Below the pieces are notes generated by a model. That model was not told the origin of the DNA and did no database searches. It saw nothing but the letters and a program-made list of their open reading frames with translations. A DNA stretch of 64,000 nucleotides. Origin: Rhizobium leguminosarum bv. trifolii WSM1325. GTDB lineage: Bacteria; Pseudomonadota; Alphaproteobacteria; Rhizobiales; Rhizobiaceae. Within the stretch, counting starts at the first letter, position 1; each line of letters opens with the position of its first letter. Shown piece by piece: positions 34,442-42,343 of the stretch. The DNA lies in contig CP001622.1 of assembly GCA_000023185.1 (NCBI GenBank), positions 2,976,001 to 3,040,000 on the forward strand, given 5' to 3'. Both the position numbers and the translations under genes were made by a program.

Positions 34442-34749
34442 ATGGCTTCGATCCCTTTGGATCAGTTGGACGGGGGCGCAGGCCAACCGCATCAATGTCG
34501 CCATCGCCATCTGGCAATGGGGCAGCTATTTCAACCCGACCGAAAAGCTGAAGGGCATCCGCCTCGATATCGCCGAATGCCGCCGTCCCGATCCGAAGAC
34601 GGCGCCCTGCGCCTCCAAGGCTGCCGGTCTCTACATGATCTGCACCATTTCCAAGCACGCCGCCGAAGCCGAGAGCTAAGCCGATGCGATGATGCTCGAT
34701 GAACGACTACATGAAGGAAGTCTATCCGGCGGCAATCGCCGCCGAATAA
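34442..34749 (+). pseudogene. Decayed branched-chain amino-acid aminotransferase gene (ilvE relic)
   Basis: Three collinear fragments of a BCAT survive. First is the N-terminus MASIPLDQLDG (34442-34474). After a frame change comes a middle block (about 34479-34679) with QANRINVAIAIWQWGSYF, KLKGIRLDIAE and AAGLYMICTISKHAAEA, ending in a TAA where the family has Gly-Tyr. It continues ADAMMLD. A second deletion then joins the C-terminus MNDYMKEVYPAAIAAE with its own stop at 34747-34749. The PLP lysine region and most of the fold are gone. A functional ilvE must exist elsewhere. Confidence 0.75.
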
Positions 34750-34774
34750 AGTCCTCACGCAATCGGTCTGGCCA

Positions 34775-34878
34775 CTGCATAATTCCTTAAATCGGAATCT
34801 ATTTAAGGCTAAAATTATGCAGTAGTTCAAAGTGCTACAGCGTCCTTTGCGCGTCTCAAAAGACGCGCGACGCTGTAG
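34775..34878. repeat. Rhizobial intergenic repeat with two hairpins
   Basis: The first palindrome (34775-34822) has nested arms CTGCATAATT/AATTATGCAG and CCTTAAAT/ATTTAAGG. The second (34835-34878) has CTACAGCG/CGCTGTAG and GCGCGTCT/AGACGCGC around CAAA. I recognise this as a multicopy intergenic element of Rhizobium genomes; only this copy is in the window. It sits directly after the ilvE relic. Confidence 0.65.
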
Positions 34879-34902
34879 ATACAGACCCGTGGGGCCGTTT
34901 AT

Positions 34903-35174
34903 CTATGCGCCCGTGCCATGACCAGTCCGGCGAGCGTCGAGAGGATGCCGCCGCCGATCAGGCCGCCGATGCCGTCGGCGATCAGGCCGGTCATAGCCGC
35001 TTCTCCACCGACCATGCTGAGCAGCATACCGCCGGCGACGCCGCCGATCGCACCGGCGATCGTCCGAGCGACGACATTGATCGCCTGCTGCTCTGCTTCA
35101 AAGCGGCGCTCGCGGCGTTGCCGCCGATTGCACCGGCAATCAATTGTGTGATGAGCGGAAGTAGCGCTTCCATG
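34903..35174 (-). pseudogene. Small glycine-rich membrane protein gene with frameshift
   Basis: It starts at the ATG at 35174 with an excellent ribosome site (GAGGAGG) and encodes MEALLPLITQLIAGAIGGN followed by AASAALKQ. The frame then becomes non-hydrophobic. A second frame resumes from about 35091 with QAINVVARTIAGAIGGVAGG, GEAAMTGLIADGIGGLIGGG and LAGLVMARA, stopping at 34903. The span is 272 bases (not a multiple of three), so one base appears lost near AAGCAGAGCAGCAGG. Repeated AGAIGG glycine-zipper segments suggest a membrane protein. A programmed shift or sequencing error is possible. Confidence 0.65.
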
Positions 35175-35356
35175 ATTTCCTCCTCTGGCGATCTCCCCGA
35201 TCGCCGATCCATGCCGACCTTCGGCATATTAGTATTTTATCATATTTTGGAGGAAAGCGTTAAGAAAAATCAACCGATGCGGGATTAAGGCAGCGAGAAG
35301 CGCCACGGAACGAGGCGGCCCAACGTCCGCCTCGACCTCAGTTTCTATCGATCACG

Positions 35357-35974
35357 TCATTGATAGACGTAGACGATCCGGCGTGTACCGGGATCGACCA
35401 GCACCGGCCGATCGTTGATCCTCGTATAACGGTATTCGTAGTCGGGAATCGTCTGGAAGGTGACGTCCGCAGGCACCTCTGCGCCGACGACGACATCGCC
35501 GCCAAGCTGCACCGTCTCACCCGGATTGGTGTCGATATAGGTGCGCACCGTCTCCGGCGGGGTGATAGTCTCGACCGACCCGACGGGGCCGAGCAACTCG
35601 TCGCCCGGCGCCGGCTGCGGATCGACCGGAACGACACTCGCGGTCGACTCGTAAGTCACGCTGGGAACGCCGATCTCGGCGCGGTGCTGCTCGACGATAA
35701 CAGAGCTGCCGCCGTGATCGACCTGCAGATAATCAGCATAGACCCAGCCGCGCATGCCGTTGACGTCGACACGGCACCAGCGGCTGCCTTCGATGCAACC
35801 GTCGAGCATTGCGGTGGAACCGCGGGTGGCAAGACCGACCGAGGGATATTGCGGGCCGGGGCCAGCACGGACGTTGAGATCGTTGACCGTCGTCGCCATC
35901 ATCTCCGCCTGCGCAAGACCGCCGCTCGCCAGGAGCACGGCTCCAGCCAACAGTATGTTTCTCTTCAAGGTCAT
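35357..35974 (-). CDS. Exported SH3-domain and DUF1236 protein
   Basis: 205 aa. A signal peptide (KRNILLAGAVLLASGGLAQA) precedes a bacterial SH3 domain (about 25-90; VNDLNVRAGPGPQYPSVG, WCRVDVNGMRGWVYADYL). A Pro-rich linker follows, then a C-terminal DUF1236 motif (PDYEYRYTRINDRPVLVDP, RRIVYVY). Such proteins are common in rhizobia, and SH3b domains often contact peptidoglycan; the function is unknown. The ATG at 35974 has AAGGAGA eight bases upstream. Confidence 0.88.
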   Translation of the reverse strand: MTLKRNILLAGAVLLASGGLAQAEMMATTVNDLNVRAGPGPQYPSVGLATRGSTAMLDGCIEGSRWCRVDVNGMRGWVYADYLQVDHGGSSVIVEQHRAEIGVPSVTYESTASVVPVDPQPAPGDELLGPVGSVETITPPETVRTYIDTNPGETVQLGGDVVVGAEVPADVTFQTIPDYEYRYTRINDRPVLVDPGTRRIVYVYQ

Positions 35975-36260
35975 GTGAGCGTCTCCTTGGTTTCGATGGG
36001 CTGACAACGCGCGGGCTTCCACGATGTTCCCATGCGCGCCGCCCAGCGAAACACTACTTGCGGGAGATTTCATGCAAACGTTTGGAAGAATTGAGAAAAG
36101 CTCGATTTTCTCGCCCTGCGACGATGGCGAAGAGGGCATAAATTCTTGTTGCGGTCCGTCTTTTTACCGTGAGGCACACCGCCAATGTGACAAGATTCCG
36201 GCTGTCCTTGCCGCGGTTTCGGACTATACCGAAGCAGCAGAGACACCAAGCGAGGCACTT

Positions 36261-36920
36261 ATGGGCATGCTCCAGGCCGGCATCATTCCGGTGACACCCT
36301 TCCAGCAAAACTGCACGATCTTCTTCGATCCCGACACCAAGGAAGGCGTCGTCGTCGATCCCGGCGGCGACGTGCCACTCATCCTGCAGGCGATTGCCCA
36401 GAACGGCCTGACCATCAAGGAAATCTGGCTGACACACGGCCATCTCGACCATGCCGGCGGCGCCAGTGAATTGAAGGAAGCTCTCGGCATCGACGTGATC
36501 GGCCCACATCAGGACGACCTGCCGCTGCTGCAGCGGATCGAAACCCAGGCTGAAAAATACGGCATGTCAGGATTGCGTAACGTCGTGCCCGACCGCTGGC
36601 TGAAAGACGGCGATAAGATTTCTTTCGGCGCCCATGAATTCGAGGTCCATCACACGCCCGGCCATGCCCCCGGCCACGTCATCTATTTCAACCGCGCGCA
36701 GAATTTCGCTCATCTCGGCGATGTGCTTTTCAACGGCTCGATCGGCCGCACCGACCTGCCCGGCGGCGATCATCAGCAGCTTCTCGATTCGATCCGCGAC
36801 AAGGTATTGCCGCTCGGCGACGACGTCGGCTTCATCTGCGGCCACGGCCCCGGCAGCCGCATCGGCGACGAGCGGCGAAGCAATCCATTCCTGCAGGAGA
36901 TCAAACCTCGGAGTATCTGA
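36261..36920 (+). CDS. MBL-fold metallo-hydrolase, YcbL/glyoxalase II-like
   Basis: 219 aa. The metal-binding motif THGHLDHAGG is followed by further ligands in HHTPGHAPGH, HLGDVLF and CGHGPG, and by the family insert GSIGRTDLPGG. It resembles hydroxyacylglutathione hydrolase-like type I enzymes, which cleave thioesters. The open frame begins at 36024, but the ATG at 36261 gives the typical start MLQAGIIPVTPFQQNCT and has GAGG upstream. It is convergent with the tRNA-binding protein gene. Confidence 0.9.
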   Translation: MGMLQAGIIPVTPFQQNCTIFFDPDTKEGVVVDPGGDVPLILQAIAQNGLTIKEIWLTHGHLDHAGGASELKEALGIDVIGPHQDDLPLLQRIETQAEKYGMSGLRNVVPDRWLKDGDKISFGAHEFEVHHTPGHAPGHVIYFNRAQNFAHLGDVLFNGSIGRTDLPGGDHQQLLDSIRDKVLPLGDDVGFICGHGPGSRIGDERRSNPFLQEIKPRSI

Positions 36921-36933
36921 TGCGAGCTCACGC

Positions 36934-37275
36934 TCACATCATCTTTCGGCCGTTCGGCACCGGCTGTTCGACCGCAGCAAGCACGATCGCGCCGTTCTCG
37001 TCCTCGAAACCCAGCGTCAGCACTTCCGAGCGGAATGGCCCGATCTGGCGCGGCGGGAAGTTGACGACGCCGAGCACCTGCCGGCCGATCAGGCTTTCCG
37101 GCGTATAATGCACGGTGATCTGCGCTGAGGATTTTTTCGTGCCGATCTCAGGACCGAAATCGATCAGGAGTTTAAACGCCGGCTTGCGTGCCTCCGGAAA
37201 GGGACCGGCCTCGATGATCGTGCCAACACGAATATCGACACGCTCGAAATCGAGGTAGGTGATCTCTTCTGCCAT
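36934..37275 (-). CDS. CsaA-like tRNA-binding domain protein
   Basis: 113 aa OB-fold (EMAP/tRNA-binding) protein. The family pattern is visible in [23 protein letters not shown] split by [17 protein letters not shown], then [18 protein letters not shown] and [16 protein letters not shown]. CsaA proteins are proposed chaperones or tRNA-binding proteins. It starts ten bases after proC on the same strand, so it is probably the last gene of the ybjN-proC unit. Confidence 0.88.
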   Translation of the reverse strand: MAEEITYLDFERVDIRVGTIIEAGPFPEARKPAFKLLIDFGPEIGTKKSSAQITVHYTPESLIGRQVLGVVNFPPRQIGPFRSEVLTLGFEDENGAIVLAAVEQPVPNGRKMM

Positions 37276-37285
37276 ATGGTCTCCG

Positions 37286-38113
37286 TCAGCCGGCCAGTTC
37301 CTCGGCCCGCTTGCGCGCCGCCGCAAGGGCTGCGTCGAACAAGGGCTGCATGCCGTCTTCGGCCATCAGCACGGCGAGCGCCGCCGCCGTCGTGCCGCCG
37401 GGAGAGGTCACATTCTCCCGCAGCCGCGAAGCGTCGTCGGGGGACTGGTGCATGAGTTCACCAGCCCCCGCGACTGTTTCCCGCGCAAGACGCATGGCGA
37501 GGTCCGCCTGCAGGCCGAGTTTACGGCCTGCCTCCGCCATACATTCGACGAGATAGAATACATAAGCCGGACCGCTGCCCGAAAGCGCCGTCACGGCATC
37601 GATATCGGCTTCCGCCGGCACCCATTCGACCGGCCCCGAGACGCGCAGAAGGGAATGCACGCGCTCGCGCTGCTGGTCGTTCACGCCAGCATTGGCAAAG
37701 GCGCCGGTGACGCCGCGCCCGACCATGGCCGGCGTGTTCGGCATGGCCCGCACCATGGCGGCCTTGCCGAGATGTCTTTCAAGGAAACCGAGCGTCTTGC
37801 CGGCCGCGACCGAGACGACGACCGTCTCCGGCCCGACGGCACTCTTCACCGCCGGCAGCACCGTCTCCATCACCTGCGGCTTGACCGCGAGGAACAGCAC
37901 GCTTGCCTTCAAATCCGTGGGAAGTGCGGTCAGATGGGTCGCGCCAGCCTCGCTGATCGTCGAAAGCATCGCCGGCGACGGGCCTGGATCGACAACGATG
38001 ACGGCCGAGCCTGGAACGCCGCTTTTCAGCCAGCCGGAGAGCATCGCCCCGCCCATGTTTCCGGCACCGATCAGAACGACGGGATGTGTCGAGGAGAAAG
38101 CCTTCGTCGGCAT
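37286..38113 (-). CDS. proC: Pyrroline-5-carboxylate reductase
   Basis: 275 aa NADPH-dependent enzyme for the last step of proline synthesis. The Rossmann motif is [17 protein letters not shown]. Other family markers are [22 protein letters not shown] and the C-terminal dimer/active-site block [19 protein letters not shown] split from [12 protein letters not shown]. The ATG at 38113 lies one base after the stop of the YbjN gene, indicating an operon. The longer frame to 38311 only overlaps that gene. Confidence 0.95.
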   Translation of the reverse strand: MPTKAFSSTHPVVLIGAGNMGGAMLSGWLKSGVPGSAVIVVDPGPSPAMLSTISEAGATHLTALPTDLKASVLFLAVKPQVMETVLPAVKSAVGPETVVVSVAAGKTLGFLERHLGKAAMVRAMPNTPAMVGRGVTGAFANAGVNDQQRERVHSLLRVSGPVEWVPAEADIDAVTALSGSGPAYVFYLVECMAEAGRKLGLQADLAMRLARETVAGAGELMHQSPDDASRLRENVTSPGGTTAAALAVLMAEDGMQPLFDAALAAARKRAEELAG

Positions 38114-38114
38114 C

Positions 38115-38615
38115 TCAAGCCTCGCCGACCGTTTCGAACAGCACGGCTTCCATCGCCTTCGTCGCTTCCATGCCGGACCAGACGACGAACTGGAATGCCT
38201 GGAAATAGGCCTCGCAGGTGTCGAGCGCGCTGGAAAGCAGCACCTCAACCTGGCGATTGGTAGGCTCCGCGCCGCCGGCAAGCAGCAGCGATTGGCGGAA
38301 AATGACGACATCTTCCTGGCGCCAGAGGTCGAAATGACCCATCAGCACCTGCCCGTTGATCGCCGAGAGCAGCTTGACCACCTCGTTGACCCTGATGTCG
38401 GGAACTTTGATATCGAAGGCGCAGCCAAGATGCAGCGCCTCGAATTCCTCCATCCAGGAGAAGGAGACGTGGTAGTCCGTCCAGCGGCCCTCGACCGTCA
38501 TTGCGATCTCGTCCTCGCCGGACCGTTCGAACGACCAGTCGTTGTTGGAGGCAACATACTCGATCATATCGACCGGGTTCGACTGACGCTCGACTTCCAA
38601 TTCCATCAGGTTCAT
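38115..38615 (-). CDS. YbjN domain-containing protein
   Basis: 166 aa soluble protein with the YbjN fold (SNNDWSFERSGEDEIAMTVEG, WTDYHVSFSWMEEFEALHLG, GQVLMGHFDLWRQEDVVIF). The fold resembles type III secretion chaperones, but the family's role is not established; in E. coli it affects motility and stress. It is the first gene of a unit with proC and the CsaA-like gene. The ATG at 38615 fits the domain start. Confidence 0.82.
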   Translation of the reverse strand: MNLMELEVERQSNPVDMIEYVASNNDWSFERSGEDEIAMTVEGRWTDYHVSFSWMEEFEALHLGCAFDIKVPDIRVNEVVKLLSAINGQVLMGHFDLWRQEDVVIFRQSLLLAGGAEPTNRQVEVLLSSALDTCEAYFQAFQFVVWSGMEATKAMEAVLFETVGEA

Positions 38616-38923
38616 GCAGCACCTTCTTGACCGGAACGAATGCGACCTAACTTGGTGTACGAACACAAGCAAGACACACGCAAAATACCGGAACCACCAC
38701 TCGGATGATCGTTGAACCGCTGCCAGACTTAACGCAGATAACCTGCCCGGAGCTTACCACGTCGCTTCGAATCATCATTTAAAATCAGTGTATAGCGCCC
38801 CTGGTCCCCTGCCAGCCCCCTGAACGGAAAATAGGACCGGCCACTGTGGAAAGGCTCTTCGAAATTCAATTCAGAAGGGAGAATAAGCGACTCTGCGAAT
38901 TGGCTTTTTTGGCAGTGTCCACA

Positions 38924-38948
38924 GGTGGAAAACTCACCTGGTTTTTTT
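38924..38948 (+). terminator. Orphan plus-strand terminator-like hairpin
   Basis: CAGGTG-GAAAACT-CACCTG followed by GTTTTTTT. The nearest plus-strand gene ending upstream is about 2 kb away, so it may terminate an unannotated small RNA. Confidence 0.5.
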
Positions 38949-38953
38949 ACGGA

Positions 38954-38989
38954 AGATGCGGCGTGTGGCATGAAGGCCACGCCGCATCT
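38954..38989 (-). terminator. Strong hairpin downstream of ubiK
   Basis: Perfect 12-bp stem AGATGCGGCGTG/CACGCCGCATCT with a 12-base loop, 15 bases beyond the ubiK stop. No T-run follows on the minus strand, so it may stabilise the mRNA end rather than terminate. Confidence 0.45.
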
Positions 38990-39004
38990 GTGTCGTATCG
39001 GGAC

Positions 39005-39265
39005 TTAAGTGCCCTCGCCGGCAAGCTTTGCCTCGAGTGCTGCGATGCGGGCGGCAAGTGCCTCGTTCTCGTCGCGTGCCTTGATCGCCATCTCGCGCAC
39101 GGCCTCGAACTCCTCTCGCTTGACGATGTCCATGCTGTTCAGCCAACGCTCGGCCTGGGCGTTGAAGGCGGTCTCGATCTCCTTGCGGACGCCCTGGGCG
39201 GCACCGGCCGCATCGGTCATCAGCTTGGCGAATTCGTCCATGATGCGGTTCGTTCCGGTCGTCAT
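39005..39265 (-). CDS. ubiK: Ubiquinone biosynthesis accessory factor UbiK (BMFP family)
   Basis: 86 aa coiled-coil protein of the membrane fusogenic BMFP/YqiC family. It is helical throughout, with the C-terminal heptad segment ENEALAARIAALEAKLAGEG. UbiK assists the cytoplasmic ubiquinone-synthesis complex with UbiJ and associates with lipids. Start at the ATG at 39265 with GGGAG upstream. It is divergent from lgt. Confidence 0.82.
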   Translation of the reverse strand: MTTGTNRIMDEFAKLMTDAAGAAQGVRKEIETAFNAQAERWLNSMDIVKREEFEAVREMAIKARDENEALAARIAALEAKLAGEGT

Positions 39266-39466
39266 GGCGTTTTTCTCCCTTCGCATGAGGTGAATTCAGC
39301 CCTTCGGGGCCTCGAGGATTGAGGTAGGGCTTCGCCATCGACGATGCAAGCGCTTTGCACGGGATAAGCTTGCCGGAACAGGCCGGGAATGGGCCATCAC
39401 GAACAATGGACTTGACCGTCCGGGATCGCAACGGCATGTTCCGCGCAACTCAACAGGTGGAAAACC

Positions 39467-40315
39467 TTGCCGACAGCAGCCGATCTCCTTGCCATCATGC
39501 CTTTCCCGGATATCGATCCGATCGCCTTTTCGATCGGTCCGCTGGCGATTCATTGGTATGGTCTCGCCTATGTTGCCGGCATCCTGCTCGGCTGGGCCTA
39601 TGCGCGCCGCCTCGCCGCCAATGAAAGTCTCTGGCCCGGCAACGTCTCGCCGATAACAAAGGTGCAGCTCGACGATTTCATCGTCTGGGCAGCGCTTGGT
39701 GTCGTCCTCGGCGGTCGTCTCGGCTATATTTTCTTTTATGATCTCCCCGCTGTCCTGCGCAGTCCCGTCCGTGCGCTCGAGATCTGGAACGGTGGCATGT
39801 CCTTCCATGGCGGCCTGACCGGCACGACGATCGCCATGATCCTCTTTGCCCGCCGCAACGCCATCCCGATCTGGAGCCTGTTCGACATCGTCGCCGCGGT
39901 CGTTCCCTTCGGCCTCTTCTTCGGCCGCATCGCCAATTTCATCAATGGCGAGCTCTGGGGCCGTTTGACCGACGTGCCCTGGGCCGTGGTCTTCCCGACC
40001 GGCGGCCCCTTCGCCCGCCACCCAAGCCAGCTCTACGAAGCCGGCCTCGAAGGCATCGTTCTGCTCCTGGGGCTGGCCGCTTTCATCTTTGGCATGCGCG
40101 CACTGAAAAGCCCCGGCTTCATTACAGGCGTCTTCGTTTGCGGTTATGCGCTGTCGCGCATCTTCGTCGAATTCTTCCGCGAGCCTGACGCCCAGCTCGG
40201 TTACCTCCTCGGCACGAACTGGCTGACCATGGGCATGGTGCTCTCCTCCCCGATGATCCTGCTTGGCCTCTGGGCGATGCTGCGGGCTCGCCGCCAGGCT
40301 GCGCTGCAGCTCTGA
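39467..40315 (+). CDS. lgt: Prolipoprotein diacylglyceryl transferase
   Basis: 282 aa inner-membrane enzyme transferring diacylglycerol from phosphatidylglycerol to the lipobox cysteine. It has about seven membrane segments. Signature motifs are IHWYGLAY, the essential-histidine region GGMSFHGGL, and the Lgt signature [14 protein letters not shown], followed by RHPSQLYEA. The start is taken at the TTG at 39467, which has AGGTGG six bases upstream; the ATG at 39497 is an alternative. It is followed by the MidA-like gene 17 bp later. Confidence 0.95.
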   Translation: MPTAADLLAIMPFPDIDPIAFSIGPLAIHWYGLAYVAGILLGWAYARRLAANESLWPGNVSPITKVQLDDFIVWAALGVVLGGRLGYIFFYDLPAVLRSPVRALEIWNGGMSFHGGLTGTTIAMILFARRNAIPIWSLFDIVAAVVPFGLFFGRIANFINGELWGRLTDVPWAVVFPTGGPFARHPSQLYEAGLEGIVLLLGLAAFIFGMRALKSPGFITGVFVCGYALSRIFVEFFREPDAQLGYLLGTNWLTMGMVLSSPMILLGLWAMLRARRQAALQL

Positions 40316-40331
40316 AACGGCAGGACGCGAC

Positions 40332-41432
40332 ATGACCACCGCTCTAGGCGAAAAGATCAAGGCGATTATCCAGGCCAACGGCCCGATCAGCGTCACCGAT
40401 TATTTCTCGCTCTGCCTCGCGGACCCCGAACACGGCTATTACCGCACCCGCGAGCCCTTCGGCCGTTCCGGTGATTTCGTCACCGCGCCCGAGGTCAGCC
40501 AGATCTTCGGCGAGATGATCGGCGTCTTCATCGTCCATGCGTGGCAGCGCCATGGCACACCGACAGACGTCCGCCTCGTCGAGATCGGCCCCGGCCGCGG
40601 CACCATGATATCAGACATGCTGCGCGTCATCTCCCGCATCGCTCCACCGCTTTTCGACGTCATGACCGTGCATCTTGTCGAAACCAGCGAGCGGCTGCGC
40701 GATGTCCAGAGCCAGACGCTCGAACCCCACGGCGAGAAGATCACCTGGCATAATGGCTTCGACGAAGTACCTCCCGGCTTCACGCTGATTGCCGCCAACG
40801 AACTCTTCGACGCCATCCCGATCCGCCAGTTCGTTCGCATGGCGACGGGTTTTCGCGAGCGCATGGTCGGCATCGACGCCGACGGCGAGCTGACCTTCGC
40901 CCCCGGCGTCGCCGGCATCGATCCCACGCTTCTTCCCGAACCGGTGCAGAACGTGCCGGTCGGCACACTCTTCGAGATCTCGCCTGCCCGCCAGGCGGTG
41001 ATGATGGCGATCTGCGAGCGGTTGCGCGCCTTCGGCGGCACGGCGCTTGCGATCGACTACGGCCATCTCGTCACCGGCTTCGGCGATACGCTGCAGGCCG
41101 TGCGCATGCATGAATTCGACCCGCCGCTCGCGCATCCAGGCGAAGCCGATCTGACGAGCCATGTCGACTTCCAGCAACTCGCCGAAACAGCGCTTGCGGC
41201 TGGCCTCTATCTGAACGGCGCCCTGCACCAAGGTGATTTTCTGACCGGCCTCGGCATCCTCGAGCGCGCAACCGCTCTCGGCCGTGATCGCGAGCCGCAC
41301 ACCCAGCAGGTCATCCAGGCGGCGGTCGAAAGGCTTGCCGGCGCCGGTGAAGGCCGGATGGGCGAACTCTTCAAGGTGATGGCGGTCTCTTATCCCGCCA
41401 TCGATCTCATGCCCTTTCGTCCGGTGGATTGA
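40332..41432 (+). CDS. Class I SAM-dependent methyltransferase, MidA/NDUFAF7 family
   Basis: 366 aa. The family start ISVTDYFSLCLADPEHGYY is followed by FGRSGDFVTAPEVSQIFGE, the SAM-binding motif LVEIGPGRGTMISDML, and IAANELFDAIPIRQF. Mitochondrial NDUFAF7 dimethylates an arginine of complex I NDUFS2; the bacterial role is assumed similar but unproven. It is downstream of lgt and upstream of pgeF, an order common in Rhizobiales. Confidence 0.9.
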   Translation: MTTALGEKIKAIIQANGPISVTDYFSLCLADPEHGYYRTREPFGRSGDFVTAPEVSQIFGEMIGVFIVHAWQRHGTPTDVRLVEIGPGRGTMISDMLRVISRIAPPLFDVMTVHLVETSERLRDVQSQTLEPHGEKITWHNGFDEVPPGFTLIAANELFDAIPIRQFVRMATGFRERMVGIDADGELTFAPGVAGIDPTLLPEPVQNVPVGTLFEISPARQAVMMAICERLRAFGGTALAIDYGHLVTGFGDTLQAVRMHEFDPPLAHPGEADLTSHVDFQQLAETALAAGLYLNGALHQGDFLTGLGILERATALGRDREPHTQQVIQAAVERLAGAGEGRMGELFKVMAVSYPAIDLMPFRPVD

Positions 41433-41543
41433 CAGGGCGCACGCGGCTGGTTCAACATCCGCCCGAAACAAGAACTTGAAGCGCGCCGCATATGCGATGC
41501 GCTTGGGATAACAACAAACCCCTCGAAAACCCCGGAATCACAG

Positions 41544-42338
41544 ATGCAGGACGCGGCCTCTCCCGCACCGATCGAAAGCGCGCTGCTGAACGAAGCGGCG
41601 GGCGCCACGATCCGGCACGGTTATTTCACTCGGACCGGCGGCGTTTCCGAAGGGCTGTATCGTGGCCTTAACGTCGGCCTCGGCTCCGGCGACGAACGCG
41701 ACAAGGTCTTGGAAAACCGCCGTCGCGTCGCCGCCTGGTTCGGCTTGCCGGTCGAGCGGCTGGCAACCGTGCATCAGGTCCATTCCCCCGATGTCGTGAC
41801 TATTGGCGCCGATTACGACGGCGCCCGCCCCGACGCGGATGCGATGGTAACGCGCACCCCTGGCATTGCGCTTGGCGTGCTCGCCGCCGATTGCGGACCC
41901 ATCCTGTTTGCCGACCCGGACAATCGCGTCATCGGTGCCGCCCACGCCGGCTGGAAGGGCGCGTTGACGGGCGTGCTCGAAAATACCGTCGCTGCCATGG
42001 AGGCGCTGGGTGCTGACCGCGCCAGCATCGTCGCCTGCCTTGGCCCCTCGATCAGCCAGACAAGCTATGAGGTCGGTCCCGAATTCGTCGAGCGTTTCGT
42101 CGCCGAAAACCCGGACGACGAGCGCTTTTTCGTGCCTTCCACAACGCCTGGCCGCGCCATGTTCGACCTGCCGGCACTGACCGTCGACCGGCTGACGAAA
42201 GCCGGCGTGCGTGCCGAAAGCCTCGGCCTCTGCACTTATCCGGACAACGAGCGCTTCTTTTCCTACCGCAGGACGACACATCGCAAGGAGCCGGATTACG
42301 GCCGCCAGATTTCCGCGATATCAATCAGGGAGACTTGA
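41544..42338 (+). CDS. pgeF: Polyphenol oxidase family protein PgeF (YfiH/LACC1-type)
   Basis: 264 aa. It carries the family motifs YFTRTGGVSEGLYRGLN, TVHQVHSPDV, LGVLAADCGPILFAD and the metal-ligand motif GAAHAGWKGAL. E. coli YfiH removes wrongly added L-Ser from peptidoglycan precursors, and related enzymes act on purine nucleosides. It is followed by the M24 peptidase gene within six bases. Confidence 0.9.
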   Translation: MQDAASPAPIESALLNEAAGATIRHGYFTRTGGVSEGLYRGLNVGLGSGDERDKVLENRRRVAAWFGLPVERLATVHQVHSPDVVTIGADYDGARPDADAMVTRTPGIALGVLAADCGPILFADPDNRVIGAAHAGWKGALTGVLENTVAAMEALGADRASIVACLGPSISQTSYEVGPEFVERFVAENPDDERFFVPSTTPGRAMFDLPALTVDRLTKAGVRAESLGLCTYPDNERFFSYRRTTHRKEPDYGRQISAISIRET

Positions 42339-42343
42339 GCAGA

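Larger units (their letters stand above)
38616..39004. other. Intergenic region with possible plus-strand small RNA
   Basis: About 390 bp between ybjN and ubiK with no protein gene. It contains a plus-strand terminator-like structure at 38924-38948 with no plus-strand gene upstream, and a separate 12-bp perfect hairpin at 38954-38989. Both suggest an RNA, or the end of the ubiK transcript. Confidence 0.4.

Noticed and set aside
38640..38950. 6S RNA or SRP RNA in the ybjN-ubiK spacer
   Set aside because: No GGAAGGAAGCAGCC-type SRP loop and no convincing 6S central bubble; kept only as an unidentified candidate RNA.
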